DNA of 64,000 nt, from contig NZ_JAJTWU010000004.1 of assembly GCF_021353265.1 (NCBI RefSeq), positions 369,013 to 433,012 on the forward strand. Direction: 5' to 3'. Under the pieces are notes generated by a model. It was not told where the DNA came from. It saw nothing but the letters and a program-made list of their open reading frames with translations, and did not search any database. Positions 8,628-17,872 of this stretch are shown one piece after another (position 1 is the first letter of the stretch; every line of letters begins with the position of its first letter). Both the position numbers and the translations under genes were made by a program. The DNA is from Pelomonas cellulosilytica. GTDB taxonomy: Bacteria; Pseudomonadota; Gammaproteobacteria; Burkholderiales; Burkholderiaceae_C.

Positions 8628-8654
8628 GGTGTCCACCAAAATCAGGTGGACGCC
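8628..8654. repeat. Shared hairpin between two head-to-head IS66 tnpA genes
   Basis: GGTGTCCACC (8628-8637), loop AAAATCA, GGTGGACGCC (8645-8654): a 10-bp stem with one wobble. It abuts the ATG of the plus-strand tnpA remnant at 8655 and lies one base from the start of the minus-strand tnpA (8626). One structure therefore serves as the 5' leader of two divergent transposon operons. The left terminal repeats that should separate two intact elements are missing. Confidence 0.75.
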
Positions 8655-8867
8655 ATGTTCACGCGATCGCTATCAGCGCGAAAGGTGGTGTCCCTGGACG
8701 CTCACCCCGCCTTCGTCCCCGTGTCGGTCGTCGCGGAAGTCCCGCCATCTGATCCGCCGCAATCCATCGAACTGGAGCTGCAGCGCGGCCTGGTCCACGT
8801 CCGCGTGCGCTGGCCGATGAGTGGCGCTACGGCCTGTGCCGCTTGGCTGCGCGAGATGCTGCGTTGA
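8655..8867 (+). pseudogene. tnpA: IS66 TnpA lacking its helix-turn-helix (copy B)
   Basis: About 70 residues with only the C-terminal half of TnpA: FVPVSVVAEV, then IELELQRGLVHVRVRWPMSG and a final AAWLREMLR. The HTH block (RRxHSxEFKAxV...GLNANLVxKW) that should follow the ATG is absent, so an internal deletion of roughly 60 codons joins the leader to the linker. The reading frame is preserved and still overlaps tnpB, so downstream translation could continue. Confidence 0.75.
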
Positions 8868-9196
8868 TCCGGGTCGACGCGCTGTGGCTGGCGGTTGAGC
8901 CTCTGGACATGCGAGCCGGCACCGAGGCCGCCCTGCGCCGCGTTGTCGCCGTCTTCGGTGCTGCCCGGCCCCACCACGCCTACCTGTTCGTCAATCGCCG
9001 GGCCAACCGGATGAAGGTGCTCGTGCACGACGGCATCGGCGTGTGGCTGGCAGCTCGCCGCCTCAACGCGGGCCGCTTCGTCTGGCCCCGCGACGTGACC
9101 GGCACGCTGAGCCTGAGCCGCACTCAGTTCGACGCCCTGGTGCTCGGCCTGCCCTGGCAGCACGTCGGCGAGGCCGGCGTCATCACGCTGCTGTAG
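8864..9196 (+). CDS. tnpB: IS66 accessory protein TnpB (copy B)
   Basis: 110-residue IS66 Orf2 protein: IRVDALWLAVEPLDMRAGTE, HHAYLFVNRRANRMKVLVHD, GLPWQHVGEAGVITLL. The best start is TTG at 8864, which overlaps the tnpA stop (TTGA) and gives the normal N terminus; a farther in-frame TTG exists at 8843. Translational coupling to tnpA is likely. Related to, but clearly diverged from, copy A. Confidence 0.88.
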   Translation: MIRVDALWLAVEPLDMRAGTEAALRRVVAVFGAARPHHAYLFVNRRANRMKVLVHDGIGVWLAARRLNAGRFVWPRDVTGTLSLSRTQFDALVLGLPWQHVGEAGVITLL

Positions 9197-9260
9197 CTCC
9201 GCGTCCATTGCGGCATCTGCCGATGGGCGGCGAGGTGCACGGCGGGCAGCATCACCACTC

Positions 9261-10793
9261 GTGATTGCCGACGACCTCGACTCGCTCGATGCCCATCAAC
9301 TGCGCGATGCCCTTCGGGCCGCACGCGCCGATGCCGCGTTCAAGCAGGCCGTCATCGAGAAGCTCACGCACGAGAACGCCATCCTCAAGCGGCTGAAGTT
9401 CGCAGCGCAGAGCGAGAGGTTCAGCGCTGAGCAGAAGAGCCTGCTGGACGAGACGCTGGACAGCGACCTGGCGGCCGTGGCCGCCGAGATTGAGGCGCTG
9501 CAGCCAGGTCGCGCCGCTGGTGATCGGCAACAACCCCGCCGCGAGAAGCTGCCGCCGCATCTGCCGCGCCGCGACGTGTGCCACGAGCCGGAGAACACCA
9601 CCTGTGGCTGCGGCCAAGCCATGCAGCGCATCGGCGAAGACGTCGCCGAGAAGCTCGACTACCAGCCCGGCGTCTTCACGGTTGAGCGCCATATCCGCGG
9701 CAAGTGGGTGTGCAAGTGCTGCGAGCGGATCGTGCAAGCGCCAGTCGCCCCGCACATCATCGACAAGGGTTTGCCGACGACCGGCCTGCTGGCCCAGGTG
9801 CTGATCGCCAAGTACCTGGACCACCTCCCGCTGTACCGGCAGGAGGCGATCTTCGAGCGTGCCGGCCACGTCATCGCTCGCTCCACACTTGCGCAGTGGG
9901 TCGGCGAGTGCGGCGTGCAGCTGCAGCCGCTTGTGGACGCGTTGGCTGCGGAACTGCTGCGCCAGCCCGTTCTGCATGCCGACGAGACGCCGGTGGCCAT
10001 GCTCAAGCCCGGCAACGGCAAGACACACCGCGCCTACCTATGGAGCTACTGCACCACGCAGTTCAGCCCGCTGCAGGCCGTCGTCTTCGACTTCGCCGAC
10101 AGCCGTGGCGGCCAGCACGCACGCGACTTCCTCGGGCTGCCCGGGACGCCAAGCAAGCCGGCTTGGCAAGGCAAGCTCGTCTGTGACGACTTCGCAGGCT
10201 ACAAGGCTTGCTTCGAGCTGGGCGTGACTGAAGTCGGCTGCATGGCGCACGCGCGGCGCAAGTTCCATGAGCTCTGGGCCAACCACGGCAGTCAGGTCGG
10301 CGAGCAGGCGCTGAAGTTCTTCGGCCAACTCTACGAGGTGGAGCGAGCTGCGGCCAACGCCGACAGCCAAGCCAGGCTTGAAGCCCGCCGAGCAGCCCGG
10401 CCGCTGGCCGATGCAATGAACCAGTGGCTGCGGCAGCAGCGCCAGCGCGTGCCGGATGGCTCAGCCACCGCCAGGGCCATCGACTACAGCCTCAAGCGCT
10501 GGGCGGCGCTGACCCGCTACCTCGATGACGGCGACCTGCCCATCGACAACAACTGGGTGGAGAACCGCATCCGACCCATTGCGCTGGGGCGGCAGAACTG
10601 GCTCTTCGCCGGCAGCTTGCGTGCGGGCAAGAGAGCCGCGGCAGTGATGAGCCTCATCCAATCGGCCAAGCTCAACGGGCTTGATCCGTATGCGTATCTG
10701 CGCGATGTGCTGGATCGGCTGCCTACGAAGCCGGCCAGTCGAATCGGCGATTTGCTGCCCCACACGTGGCATCCGAACAGCTCATGGCGTTGA
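9261..10793 (+). CDS. tnpC: IS66 transposase TnpC (copy B)
   Basis: 510-residue DDE transposase of IS66 with a GTG start. It has a short coiled-coil N terminus (IEKLTHENAILKRLKFAAQS), a Cys-rich zinc-binding segment (CGCGQ and CKCCE), and catalytic blocks LHADETPVAML, LVCDDFAGYK, CMAHARRKFHE and DNNWVENRIRP, then the tail RIGDLLPHTW. All blocks are intact. It is a different IS66 lineage from copy A (shorter, no long repeat coiled coil). The stop is only 7 nt from the 3' end of the next, oppositely oriented gene. Confidence 0.93.
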   Translation: MIADDLDSLDAHQLRDALRAARADAAFKQAVIEKLTHENAILKRLKFAAQSERFSAEQKSLLDETLDSDLAAVAAEIEALQPGRAAGDRQQPRREKLPPHLPRRDVCHEPENTTCGCGQAMQRIGEDVAEKLDYQPGVFTVERHIRGKWVCKCCERIVQAPVAPHIIDKGLPTTGLLAQVLIAKYLDHLPLYRQEAIFERAGHVIARSTLAQWVGECGVQLQPLVDALAAELLRQPVLHADETPVAMLKPGNGKTHRAYLWSYCTTQFSPLQAVVFDFADSRGGQHARDFLGLPGTPSKPAWQGKLVCDDFAGYKACFELGVTEVGCMAHARRKFHELWANHGSQVGEQALKFFGQLYEVERAAANADSQARLEARRAARPLADAMNQWLRQQRQRVPDGSATARAIDYSLKRWAALTRYLDDGDLPIDNNWVENRIRPIALGRQNWLFAGSLRAGKRAAAVMSLIQSAKLNGLDPYAYLRDVLDRLPTKPASRIGDLLPHTWHPNSSWR

Positions 10794-10800
10794 CGGTGCT

Positions 10801-11358
10801 CTAAGGCGCCGTTCGGCATACCGGGTACGAGTCCGCGTAAGGCTTACCAAAACAGCTCGCCAAGTTCTTCAGGACGTTTAGATTGGTTTGGTTTTCTGGA
10901 TGCTTTTCGGCTGCAGCGCGCTGCGCCTCCAACTGCGTGTCAAATGCTGCGCGGTCGTTCCGCAGGAACGCAATTGTTGCGAGCGCATAGGTGTTCCAGC
11001 TGAAGCTGGATTTCTGCTCCAGTTCTGGTGGATTCAGTGACAGTAGTGCCGACTCGGCTGCTGCCGACGCGTCGCCACTCATCGCTAGTGCCTGCGCCAG
11101 ATGCCAACGGACGGCACGCGCCTCGTACGCCTGCTTGTCTGCGTAACGCTTGAGCAGTCGGGCCGACTCCAACCAGCAGTTGCCAAGCTTACGAAACCCG
11201 TTCGGAGACTGATCGAACTCGCGGTACGGCATCTGAATAGCCACCGGTGCTACTTCTTTGAGCAGTGCCTCGCATGAGGCCGCCTCACCGGATTGGGAGA
11301 AGCATGGTGCGCTCGCCATGCAAATCGCAGCTATTCCGACTCGTGGCAACACGCGCAT
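10801..11358 (-). CDS. Exported hypothetical protein
   Basis: 185 residues with a signal peptide (MRVLPRVGIAAICMASAPCF, cleavage near SQS), so probably periplasmic. The mature part is helical, with alternating Ala/Leu-rich stretches (HLAQALAMSGDASAAAESAL, TYALATIAFLRNDRAAFDTQ) that resemble TPR-like repeats, and four Cys that could form two disulphides. I do not recognise a named family. An AGGAGGAC-type ribosome binding site precedes the start. Its 3' end lies 7 nt from the IS66 copy B tnpC stop, so the last residues may derive from, or be cut by, the element. Confidence 0.6.
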   Translation of the reverse strand: MRVLPRVGIAAICMASAPCFSQSGEAASCEALLKEVAPVAIQMPYREFDQSPNGFRKLGNCWLESARLLKRYADKQAYEARAVRWHLAQALAMSGDASAAAESALLSLNPPELEQKSSFSWNTYALATIAFLRNDRAAFDTQLEAQRAAAEKHPENQTNLNVLKNLASCFGKPYADSYPVCRTAP

Positions 11359-11418
11359 GAAGTCCTCCCTATCCGATTAGGAGATTGAGTCTGCCAGACT
11401 TCTTTGCATAGCCGTGAG

Positions 11419-12216
11419 ATGCGTCGGGACGTAATGCCCGGACGCATACTGAGCGCCTCCCTTGCCGGCGCTGCCGTCGGCATCCTGGGCGGGCTCATCG
11501 GGCTGGGCGGTGCCGAGTTCCGTCTGCCCATCCTCATTGGCCTGTTCGGCTTCGTCGCGCTTCACGCGGTCATCCTGAACAAGGCCATGAGCCTCATCGT
11601 GGTCACCAGCGCCTTGTTCTTCCGCATGGGCACCGTACCGGCGCACGAGATTGCGGCGAACTGGCCCAGCATCGTCAACCTGCTGGCCGGCAGTCTGGTC
11701 GGCGCATGGCTGGGTGCGGGATGGGCAACCAAGCTGAGCAACCGGCGGCTCTACCAGGTCATCAGCATCATGCTGCTCGCCATCGCGGTGGTGCTGGTGT
11801 TCGCGCATGGCGTCCACTCGGATGGCGCGTTGCTGCATGGCCCGGCTCAGGTTGTGGCCGGGCTGGTGGCTGGCTTCGTCATTGGCGTCGTCGCTGCAGT
11901 GATGGGCGTGGCGGGCGGCGAGCTCCTCATCCCCACCCTCATCCTTCTCTTCGGCGCTGACATCAAGCTCGCTGGAAGCCTGTCGGTGGCCATCAGCCTA
12001 CCGACGATGGTGGTCGGCTTCATCCGCTTCAGTCGGGACATCGCCTTCGAGGTGCTGCACCACAACCGTCGCTTCGTACTCGCCATGGCCGTCGGCTCAG
12101 TCGTCGGCGCAGCGGTTGGTGGACAACTGCTTGGCGTGGTTCCGGACGGCGTACTGCTGCCCGCGCTGGCCGCCATCCTCGTCATCTCGGCGGTCAAGGT
12201 CTGGCGACACAAGTAG
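11419..12216 (+). CDS. TauE/SafE (TSUP) family permease
   Basis: About 265-residue integral membrane protein of the sulfite exporter TauE/SafE family. It has roughly eight hydrophobic helices in two repeated halves; each half begins with a glycine motif (GILGGLIGLGGAEFRLP and GVVAAVMGVAGGELLIP), typical of the family. Members export or import sulfur-containing organic anions or sulfite; the substrate cannot be told here. The start could be ATG 11419 or ATG 11434. It is divergent from the exported hypothetical gene with a short intergenic gap. Confidence 0.8.
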   Translation: MRRDVMPGRILSASLAGAAVGILGGLIGLGGAEFRLPILIGLFGFVALHAVILNKAMSLIVVTSALFFRMGTVPAHEIAANWPSIVNLLAGSLVGAWLGAGWATKLSNRRLYQVISIMLLAIAVVLVFAHGVHSDGALLHGPAQVVAGLVAGFVIGVVAAVMGVAGGELLIPTLILLFGADIKLAGSLSVAISLPTMVVGFIRFSRDIAFEVLHHNRRFVLAMAVGSVVGAAVGGQLLGVVPDGVLLPALAAILVISAVKVWRHK

Positions 12217-12231
12217 TAGCGAGAACGGGAC

Positions 12232-12708
12232 ATGCAACAAGCGTGGGACATGCGGTCAGTCGCCGCCGCTGACGCCGAGCAGATTGCTGCACATGGGCAC
12301 TACGCGATGCCCAATGTCGAGCGACAGGCTGGATACGCGGCGTGGGTTGGGACGCGCATTGAGTCGGGCATCTACATCGGTTGGTTTGCGGTCATCCAGG
12401 GCGGCGTCGTAGGCGGCGCAGGCGCAGTTCTTCTCGACTGGGGTCCAACTAGGGCCAATCCAAGTGGCCGAATGGCGCGCATCGTCAATGTGTTCACCGA
12501 CGATTCATGGCGCCGCCAGGGCATCGCGCGTTCGCTCGTAAACCGGGTCCTCGCCCAATGCGAAGCCCTCGGAGTCCGCGAGTTCAACTTGGGCGCCACA
12601 GCAGACGCACGACCGCTATATGCATCGCTTGGGTTCGAGAGCTACCCGGCTGAAATGCGTCGTCGTACAGCCGGCCGTAACCTAGAGGCCGATGCGACGG
12701 TGCGCTGA
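12232..12708 (+). CDS. GNAT-family N-acetyltransferase
   Basis: 158-residue acetyl-CoA-dependent acyltransferase. Motif A is visible as IVNVFTDDSWRRQGIARSLV (residues about 84-103) with the R-x-x-G-x-A pyrophosphate loop, followed by the C-terminal LYASLGFESY motif B. It starts 16 nt after the permease gene on the same strand, so the two may be co-transcribed. The substrate is unknown; GNATs with this compact shape often modify amino acids, antibiotics or small amines. Confidence 0.8.
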   Translation: MQQAWDMRSVAAADAEQIAAHGHYAMPNVERQAGYAAWVGTRIESGIYIGWFAVIQGGVVGGAGAVLLDWGPTRANPSGRMARIVNVFTDDSWRRQGIARSLVNRVLAQCEALGVREFNLGATADARPLYASLGFESYPAEMRRRTAGRNLEADATVR

Positions 12709-12769
12709 CCTGTCAAGGTGACATCGCCGGCCGCTTACCCCCCGGCGCCCTACAAGTGCTTGCAGGCGA

Positions 12770-12886
12770 TAGCTCAAGACAACCTTCTTAGAGTTGCTAG
12801 CGCACCAAGGCTCCGTGGCTCAAGGCAATTTAGGAGTCTTGCTTCCGCCGGCCGGAGCTCCCTGGGGGACTAGCTCAAGACAGTTT
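12770..12886. repeat. Three imperfect GCTCAAGRCA repeats
   Basis: GCTCAAGACAACC (12772), GCTCAAGGCAATT (12818) and GCTCAAGACAGTT (12873) recur at 46- and 55-bp spacing within a gene-free 200-bp gap; the first and third share 12 identical bases including the preceding TA. The gap closes the accessory block next to IS66 and precedes the long run of minus-strand core genes. Function unknown. Confidence 0.45.
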
Positions 12887-12909
12887 TCAGCGGAACCAGA
12901 CCGAGGCTG

Positions 12910-13767
12910 TCAGAGCGCGCGGACCATCTCCACATGCCGGATGCCGGCTTCGTCGAACGGCTCACCCCGGCGCTGGAAGCCGGCACGCAGGTAGAAGCTC
13001 TCGGCGGACAGCTGCGCATGCAGCAGCACCTCTCGGTAGCCCTGGCGGCGGGTCTCGGCCATCAAGGCGTCCAGCACCTGGCGGCCGATGCCGGTGTCGC
13101 GCATCGCGCGCAACACGGCCATGCGGCCGATCTTGGCGACGCCCGGCACATGCTCCAGCCACCGGCCGGTGGCCAGTGGCTTGCCGAAGCGATTGCGCGC
13201 GAGCGCGTGCTGGCAGCCGGCGTCGGCACTGTCCCATTCCATGTCGGCGGGGATGTGCTGCTCCTCGATGAACACTTGGCGCCGGATCGCCGTAGCCGGC
13301 TCGCCCAGTTCAGCCCAGGCGCCCAGGGCCACGTCGACGACCGGCCGGCCGGCCTCGAAGTCCTGGATGAGGCTGCGCAGCACGTCGGGCAGGTGCAGCG
13401 GCGTCTGCGTGGCGGGGTCGGCGAAGGCGTAGATCAGCTCCGCCTGCACGAGCATCTTGTCGCCGTGGAAGACCGCGGCGTCCATCATCATGGAGCTGTT
13501 GCCGAACTCCCGGCAGCGGATGCCCACGTCCAGCCGGTCGTCATGGCGGGCCTGGCCGCGGTAGTCCAGCAGGGAGCGGCGCATGAAGAAGTCGCCCCCC
13601 AGGCTGCGCATCGTCTCGGCATAGGGCACAGCCAGCGCCCGCCAATAGCCGCTGAGCGCGGCATCGACATAGCCGAGGTAATGGCCGTTGAAGACGATGC
13701 CCTGGGCATCGATCTCGGCCCCGCGCACGCGCAGGGGTTCCAGGTGGCGGAAGTCGGTGCGTTTCAT
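12910..13767 (-). CDS. Thioesterase-GNAT fusion protein
   Basis: 285 residues with two domains. Residues about 1-135 form a hotdog thioesterase of the YbgC/4HBT type: VRGAEIDAQGIVFNGHYLGY has the D/H-x-G-x-V-x-x-x-x-Y-x-x-Y pattern. Residues about 140-285 form a GNAT acetyltransferase (IGRMAVLRAMRDTGIGRQVL motif A, AESFYLRAGFQRRGEPF motif B) resembling ElaA. The ATG at 13767 overlaps the stop of the upstream esterase (ATGA), implying translational coupling. The combined activity suggests hydrolysis of an acyl-CoA or acyl carrier plus N-acylation, but the substrate is unknown. Confidence 0.8.
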   Translation of the reverse strand: MKRTDFRHLEPLRVRGAEIDAQGIVFNGHYLGYVDAALSGYWRALAVPYAETMRSLGGDFFMRRSLLDYRGQARHDDRLDVGIRCREFGNSSMMMDAAVFHGDKMLVQAELIYAFADPATQTPLHLPDVLRSLIQDFEAGRPVVDVALGAWAELGEPATAIRRQVFIEEQHIPADMEWDSADAGCQHALARNRFGKPLATGRWLEHVPGVAKIGRMAVLRAMRDTGIGRQVLDALMAETRRQGYREVLLHAQLSAESFYLRAGFQRRGEPFDEAGIRHVEMVRAL

Positions 13768-14693
13768 GGCTGCAGATGCTTCTTCATGACGACGGCGCAG
13801 GCATTGAGCGCCGTCAAAGCTTCGGGAATGTGGCGGCCCATCTTGATGAAATCGTGCGTCACGCCGCGAAAAAGCTCCAGTTCCACCGCCACGCCGGCGG
13901 CGCGCAGCATGTCGGCATAGGCCAACCCCTCGTCGACCAGCGGGTCGCATTCAGCCAGCACGACGCAGGCAGGCGCCAGGCCGGCGTGGTCGTCAGCCTC
14001 CAGCGGCGCGAAGCGCCAATCATGGCGCAGGCTGCGGTCGATGTAGTGGCCGAAGAACCAGTCGATGCCGGCGGCATCGAGCAGAAAGCCGTTGGCGAAC
14101 AGCCGGTGCGACGCGGTATCGGCCCCGCTGGCCGTGCCGGGCGTGATGAGCAGCTGCAGCGCGAGCGGCAGTCCGCGGTCGCGGGCGAAGAAGGCGCAGC
14201 TCGCAGCCAGCGTGCCGCCGGCACTGTCGCCGCCGACCGCCAACCGATCGCCGTCCAGCCCGAGCGACGCCGCGTGGTCGTGCAGCCAGGCCAGCGCGGC
14301 CCAGGCATCGTCGACGGCGGCCGGAAAGCGGTGCTCGGGTGCCAGCCGGTAGTCCAGCGCGACGACCGCGGCGCCGCTGCGCAGGCTGAGCTGGCGGCAC
14401 AGGCTGTCATGCGTCTCCAGGTCGCCGATCGTGAAGCCGCCACCGTGCAGGTAGAGCAGCACGGGCAGTCGTGCATCGCTGGGCGCGTAGAGCCGCGCGG
14501 GCCGGCCGGCCACCTGCAGATCCTGCACCCGCGGCAGCGGTGCGCGCGGCAGGTCGAGGATCTCGGCACCCATGCGGTAGGCGATGCGCGCCTCGCGGGG
14601 CGTCAACGTGTGAAAGGCCGGCCGGTTGGCACGGTGGATGCGGTCGAGGACGCCCGCCATGCGGGGCGTCAGCAACGAGGTGGGAGGCGTCAT
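13764..14693 (-). CDS. Alpha/beta hydrolase, hormone-sensitive-lipase (Aes) type
   Basis: 309-residue esterase/lipase of bacterial family IV. The oxyanion motif HGGG is in LLYLHGGGFTIGD (about residues 80-92), the nucleophile elbow is GDSAGG, the acid residue is in ECDPLVDEG and the catalytic His in GVTHDFI. All catalytic residues are present. It probably hydrolyses short-chain esters in the cytoplasm. Its stop overlaps the start of the thioesterase-GNAT gene, so the pair forms an acyl-group-processing operon. Confidence 0.88.
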   Translation of the reverse strand: MTPPTSLLTPRMAGVLDRIHRANRPAFHTLTPREARIAYRMGAEILDLPRAPLPRVQDLQVAGRPARLYAPSDARLPVLLYLHGGGFTIGDLETHDSLCRQLSLRSGAAVVALDYRLAPEHRFPAAVDDAWAALAWLHDHAASLGLDGDRLAVGGDSAGGTLAASCAFFARDRGLPLALQLLITPGTASGADTASHRLFANGFLLDAAGIDWFFGHYIDRSLRHDWRFAPLEADDHAGLAPACVVLAECDPLVDEGLAYADMLRAAGVAVELELFRGVTHDFIKMGRHIPEALTALNACAVVMKKHLQP

Positions 14694-14747
14694 GACCGGC
14701 GCATTGTCGACGGCCTGCCGGGACCAGTGCCGGTCGCGGGCGGCAGC

Positions 14748-15587
14748 TCAGTCGCCACCGCCGCCGCAGCTGGAGCCGCAGCTCGAACCGCCGCTGCAGC
14801 CGCCGTCGCTGCTTGCGTCACAGCCGCCATCGCCGCTGCCGGCTTCGCCGGTGCTGGCGGAGAAGTCCCCGTCGACGCTGCCGCTGTCACCTTCCCGGCG
14901 GGCCCGCAGCGCCTGGTACTCGGCGTGGCTCAGCAGGCCCAGCGCGACGAGGCTGCCGCCGCCGGCGGCGGCATGAACGACGGCGCTGCCGCCGGCGCGA
15001 CCGAAGCCGTCGATCTGCCGGTGCACGAGCTGCCCGGCCTCATGCCGGTAGGCCCAGCCGGTCGGCAACCCCAGCAGGCCATCGAGCGCGAACAGCAGCG
15101 GCAGCCGCGGCCCCAGCGGGCTCACCCCTTCGCTGCGGCAGGCGCCTACCCACGTACGCGCCAGCGCCTCGTCGAGCGGTACCCCGAGCCCCTGCGCCTC
15201 CCGATGGTCGACGACGCGGCCGAAGCAGCGCTGCTGCCAGGCCGCGAGCCCCTGCGGGTCCAGCGCCAGCCAGACATGCCAGACCGAATCGGCGGCCTTG
15301 CTCGGGAGCGCGCATGCTCCGGGTTGAAGACGGCAGGCCTCGAAGAACTGCGCCAGGCCCAGCGTGCAGCGCAGCCAGGTGTCGCCGTCGAGACGCAGGC
15401 CGGGAAACTCATCGCCGCCGTGATGGGCCCAGGCGGCGCGCACCGCCTCGGGAATCTGCATCGCGGCCAGAGTGGCCGACCGGCAGCGCCTGCGCAGCGC
15501 CTCGCGCCGCGCCGGCTCCCGCCGCCGGGCCCACCAGGCGCCCAGCCGCGCGGCAGCGTTGAACTTTGTTGTTGTTGTGTTGTTCAT
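14748..15587 (-). CDS. Hypothetical protein with Gly/Cys/Ser-rich tail
   Basis: 279 residues from the ATG at 15587. The N-terminal 190 residues are globular and include ADSVWHVWLALDPQGLAAWQ then CFGRVVDHREA, a W-H...C-x-x-G-x-x-x-x-H pattern reminiscent of bacterial glycine-rich-domain-like proteins (GRDP-like, PF07173); this is a weak resemblance. After an ALRARREGDSG linker, the last 50 residues are low complexity, ending CGSSCGGGGD with five Cys. Not assigned a function. The tail type is often found in peptides or proteins that are exported or bind metals, but no signal peptide is visible. Confidence 0.6.
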   Translation of the reverse strand: MNNTTTTKFNAAARLGAWWARRREPARREALRRRCRSATLAAMQIPEAVRAAWAHHGGDEFPGLRLDGDTWLRCTLGLAQFFEACRLQPGACALPSKAADSVWHVWLALDPQGLAAWQQRCFGRVVDHREAQGLGVPLDEALARTWVGACRSEGVSPLGPRLPLLFALDGLLGLPTGWAYRHEAGQLVHRQIDGFGRAGGSAVVHAAAGGGSLVALGLLSHAEYQALRARREGDSGSVDGDFSASTGEAGSGDGGCDASSDGGCSGGSSCGSSCGGGGD

Positions 15588-15640
15588 GGCAGCCAGTGTT
15601 TGACAAAAACATGACGGCACCGTGACACCTCGCTGCCGCG

Positions 15641-15666
15641 AAAAAAAGGCTCGCCAGCGGCGAGCC
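15641..15666 (-). terminator. Intrinsic terminator of isocitrate lyase gene
   Basis: On the minus strand, GGCTCGCC-GCT-GGCGAGCC (15666 down to 15648) forms a perfect 8-bp GC-rich stem with a 3-nt loop, followed by seven T residues (15647-15641). It lies 44 bp after the aceA stop. This is the clearest rho-independent terminator in the window. Confidence 0.88.
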
Positions 15667-15709
15667 CAAAAGTCAGGAGTTGAAGCTGACTCTGATCAAC
15701 GGGGATGCG

Positions 15710-17008
<1,299 letters not shown>

Positions 17009-17039
17009 GGCAACTCCTTGAAGAACATCAACGGCAGAT

Positions 17040-17180
17040 GGAACAAGCGTAGTCTTCACAGCCCGCTTTGCGGCTATCAAAGTCTTATAGAAGACACAAA
17101 ATCTTATTCATTAAAATCAACAAGTTAACTTGCAACTTCCAAATAATGAAATCACATTCACCATAATGAGAAAAATTGCG
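17040..17180 (-). promoter_or_regulatory. AT-rich aceA upstream region with palindrome
   Basis: A sharply AT-rich stretch in an otherwise GC-rich window lies 30-170 bp upstream of aceA. It contains the perfect palindrome AAGTTAACTT (17122-17131), overlapping a wider AAGTT-N7-AACTT and a TTGCAA core (17131-17135 region). TTGCAA-type sites are recognised by RamB/ScfR-like regulators of glyoxylate-shunt genes in other bacteria; applying that here is inference. The region probably holds the aceA promoter and may also serve the divergent acetyltransferase gene. Confidence 0.4.
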
Positions 17181-17280
17181 GCGACGCAGCATGGGTGCAT
17201 TTCACAAGATAAAAAGTGACTTTCGAATGGCGAGAACTGGCTGGGGACAATGACGTTTTGCTGCCCACGACGACCTCCAC

Positions 17281-17832
17281 ATGACCATCCTCTTGACGCC
17301 CCGACTGCGGCTGGAGCCCCTGGATGACCGCCACCTGGATGGCCTGCACGAGGTGAACCGCGACCCGGAGGTCATGCGCTACATAACCGGCCGGCCGGAC
17401 ACGCTGGCAGACACGCAGCGGATGATCGACAAAGTGAAGTCCCGTTGGGCCGAGTTCGGCTACTCGTGGTGGGGTTTCATCCGGCGCGAAGACGGCGCCT
17501 TCATTGGCAGCGGCTGCATCCAGCACCTCAACCGCGACCCCGCCGGCCCGCTGGAAACCGGCTGGCGCCTACGTCGCGACGCGTGGGGCCAGGGCTATGC
17601 CAGCGAGGCCGCGCGGCACATGGTCGGCTGGGCCTTTGCGACGCTGAAGCCGGAGCGGGTGTGCGCCGTGTGCGACCCGGCGAATGCCGCCTCATCGACC
17701 GTCATGGAACGGCTCGGCATGCAGTTCACCGGCATCGGCCGCTGGTACGACATGGACTGCAAGCGCTATGACATCACCGCCCGTGAATGGGAGGCCAGCG
17801 CCGCGAAGACGTCGTACGACGCTGAGGCATAG
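17281..17832 (+). CDS. GNAT acetyltransferase, RimJ/RimL type
   Basis: 183 residues of the Acetyltransf_3 group: it starts with LLTPRLRLEPLDDRHLDGLH, has WRLRRDAWGQGYASEAARHM as motif A and NAASSTVMERLGMQFTGIGR as motif B. Relatives acetylate protein N termini, tRNA-linked or small-molecule amines; the target is not predictable. It is divergent from aceA across a 272-bp AT-rich gap. No convincing Shine-Dalgarno sequence precedes the ATG. Confidence 0.82.
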   Translation: MTILLTPRLRLEPLDDRHLDGLHEVNRDPEVMRYITGRPDTLADTQRMIDKVKSRWAEFGYSWWGFIRREDGAFIGSGCIQHLNRDPAGPLETGWRLRRDAWGQGYASEAARHMVGWAFATLKPERVCAVCDPANAASSTVMERLGMQFTGIGRWYDMDCKRYDITAREWEASAAKTSYDAEA

Positions 17833-17872
17833 TCGCAGCTATCCGCTTCTTCTCACCCCACACGGAGATCCC

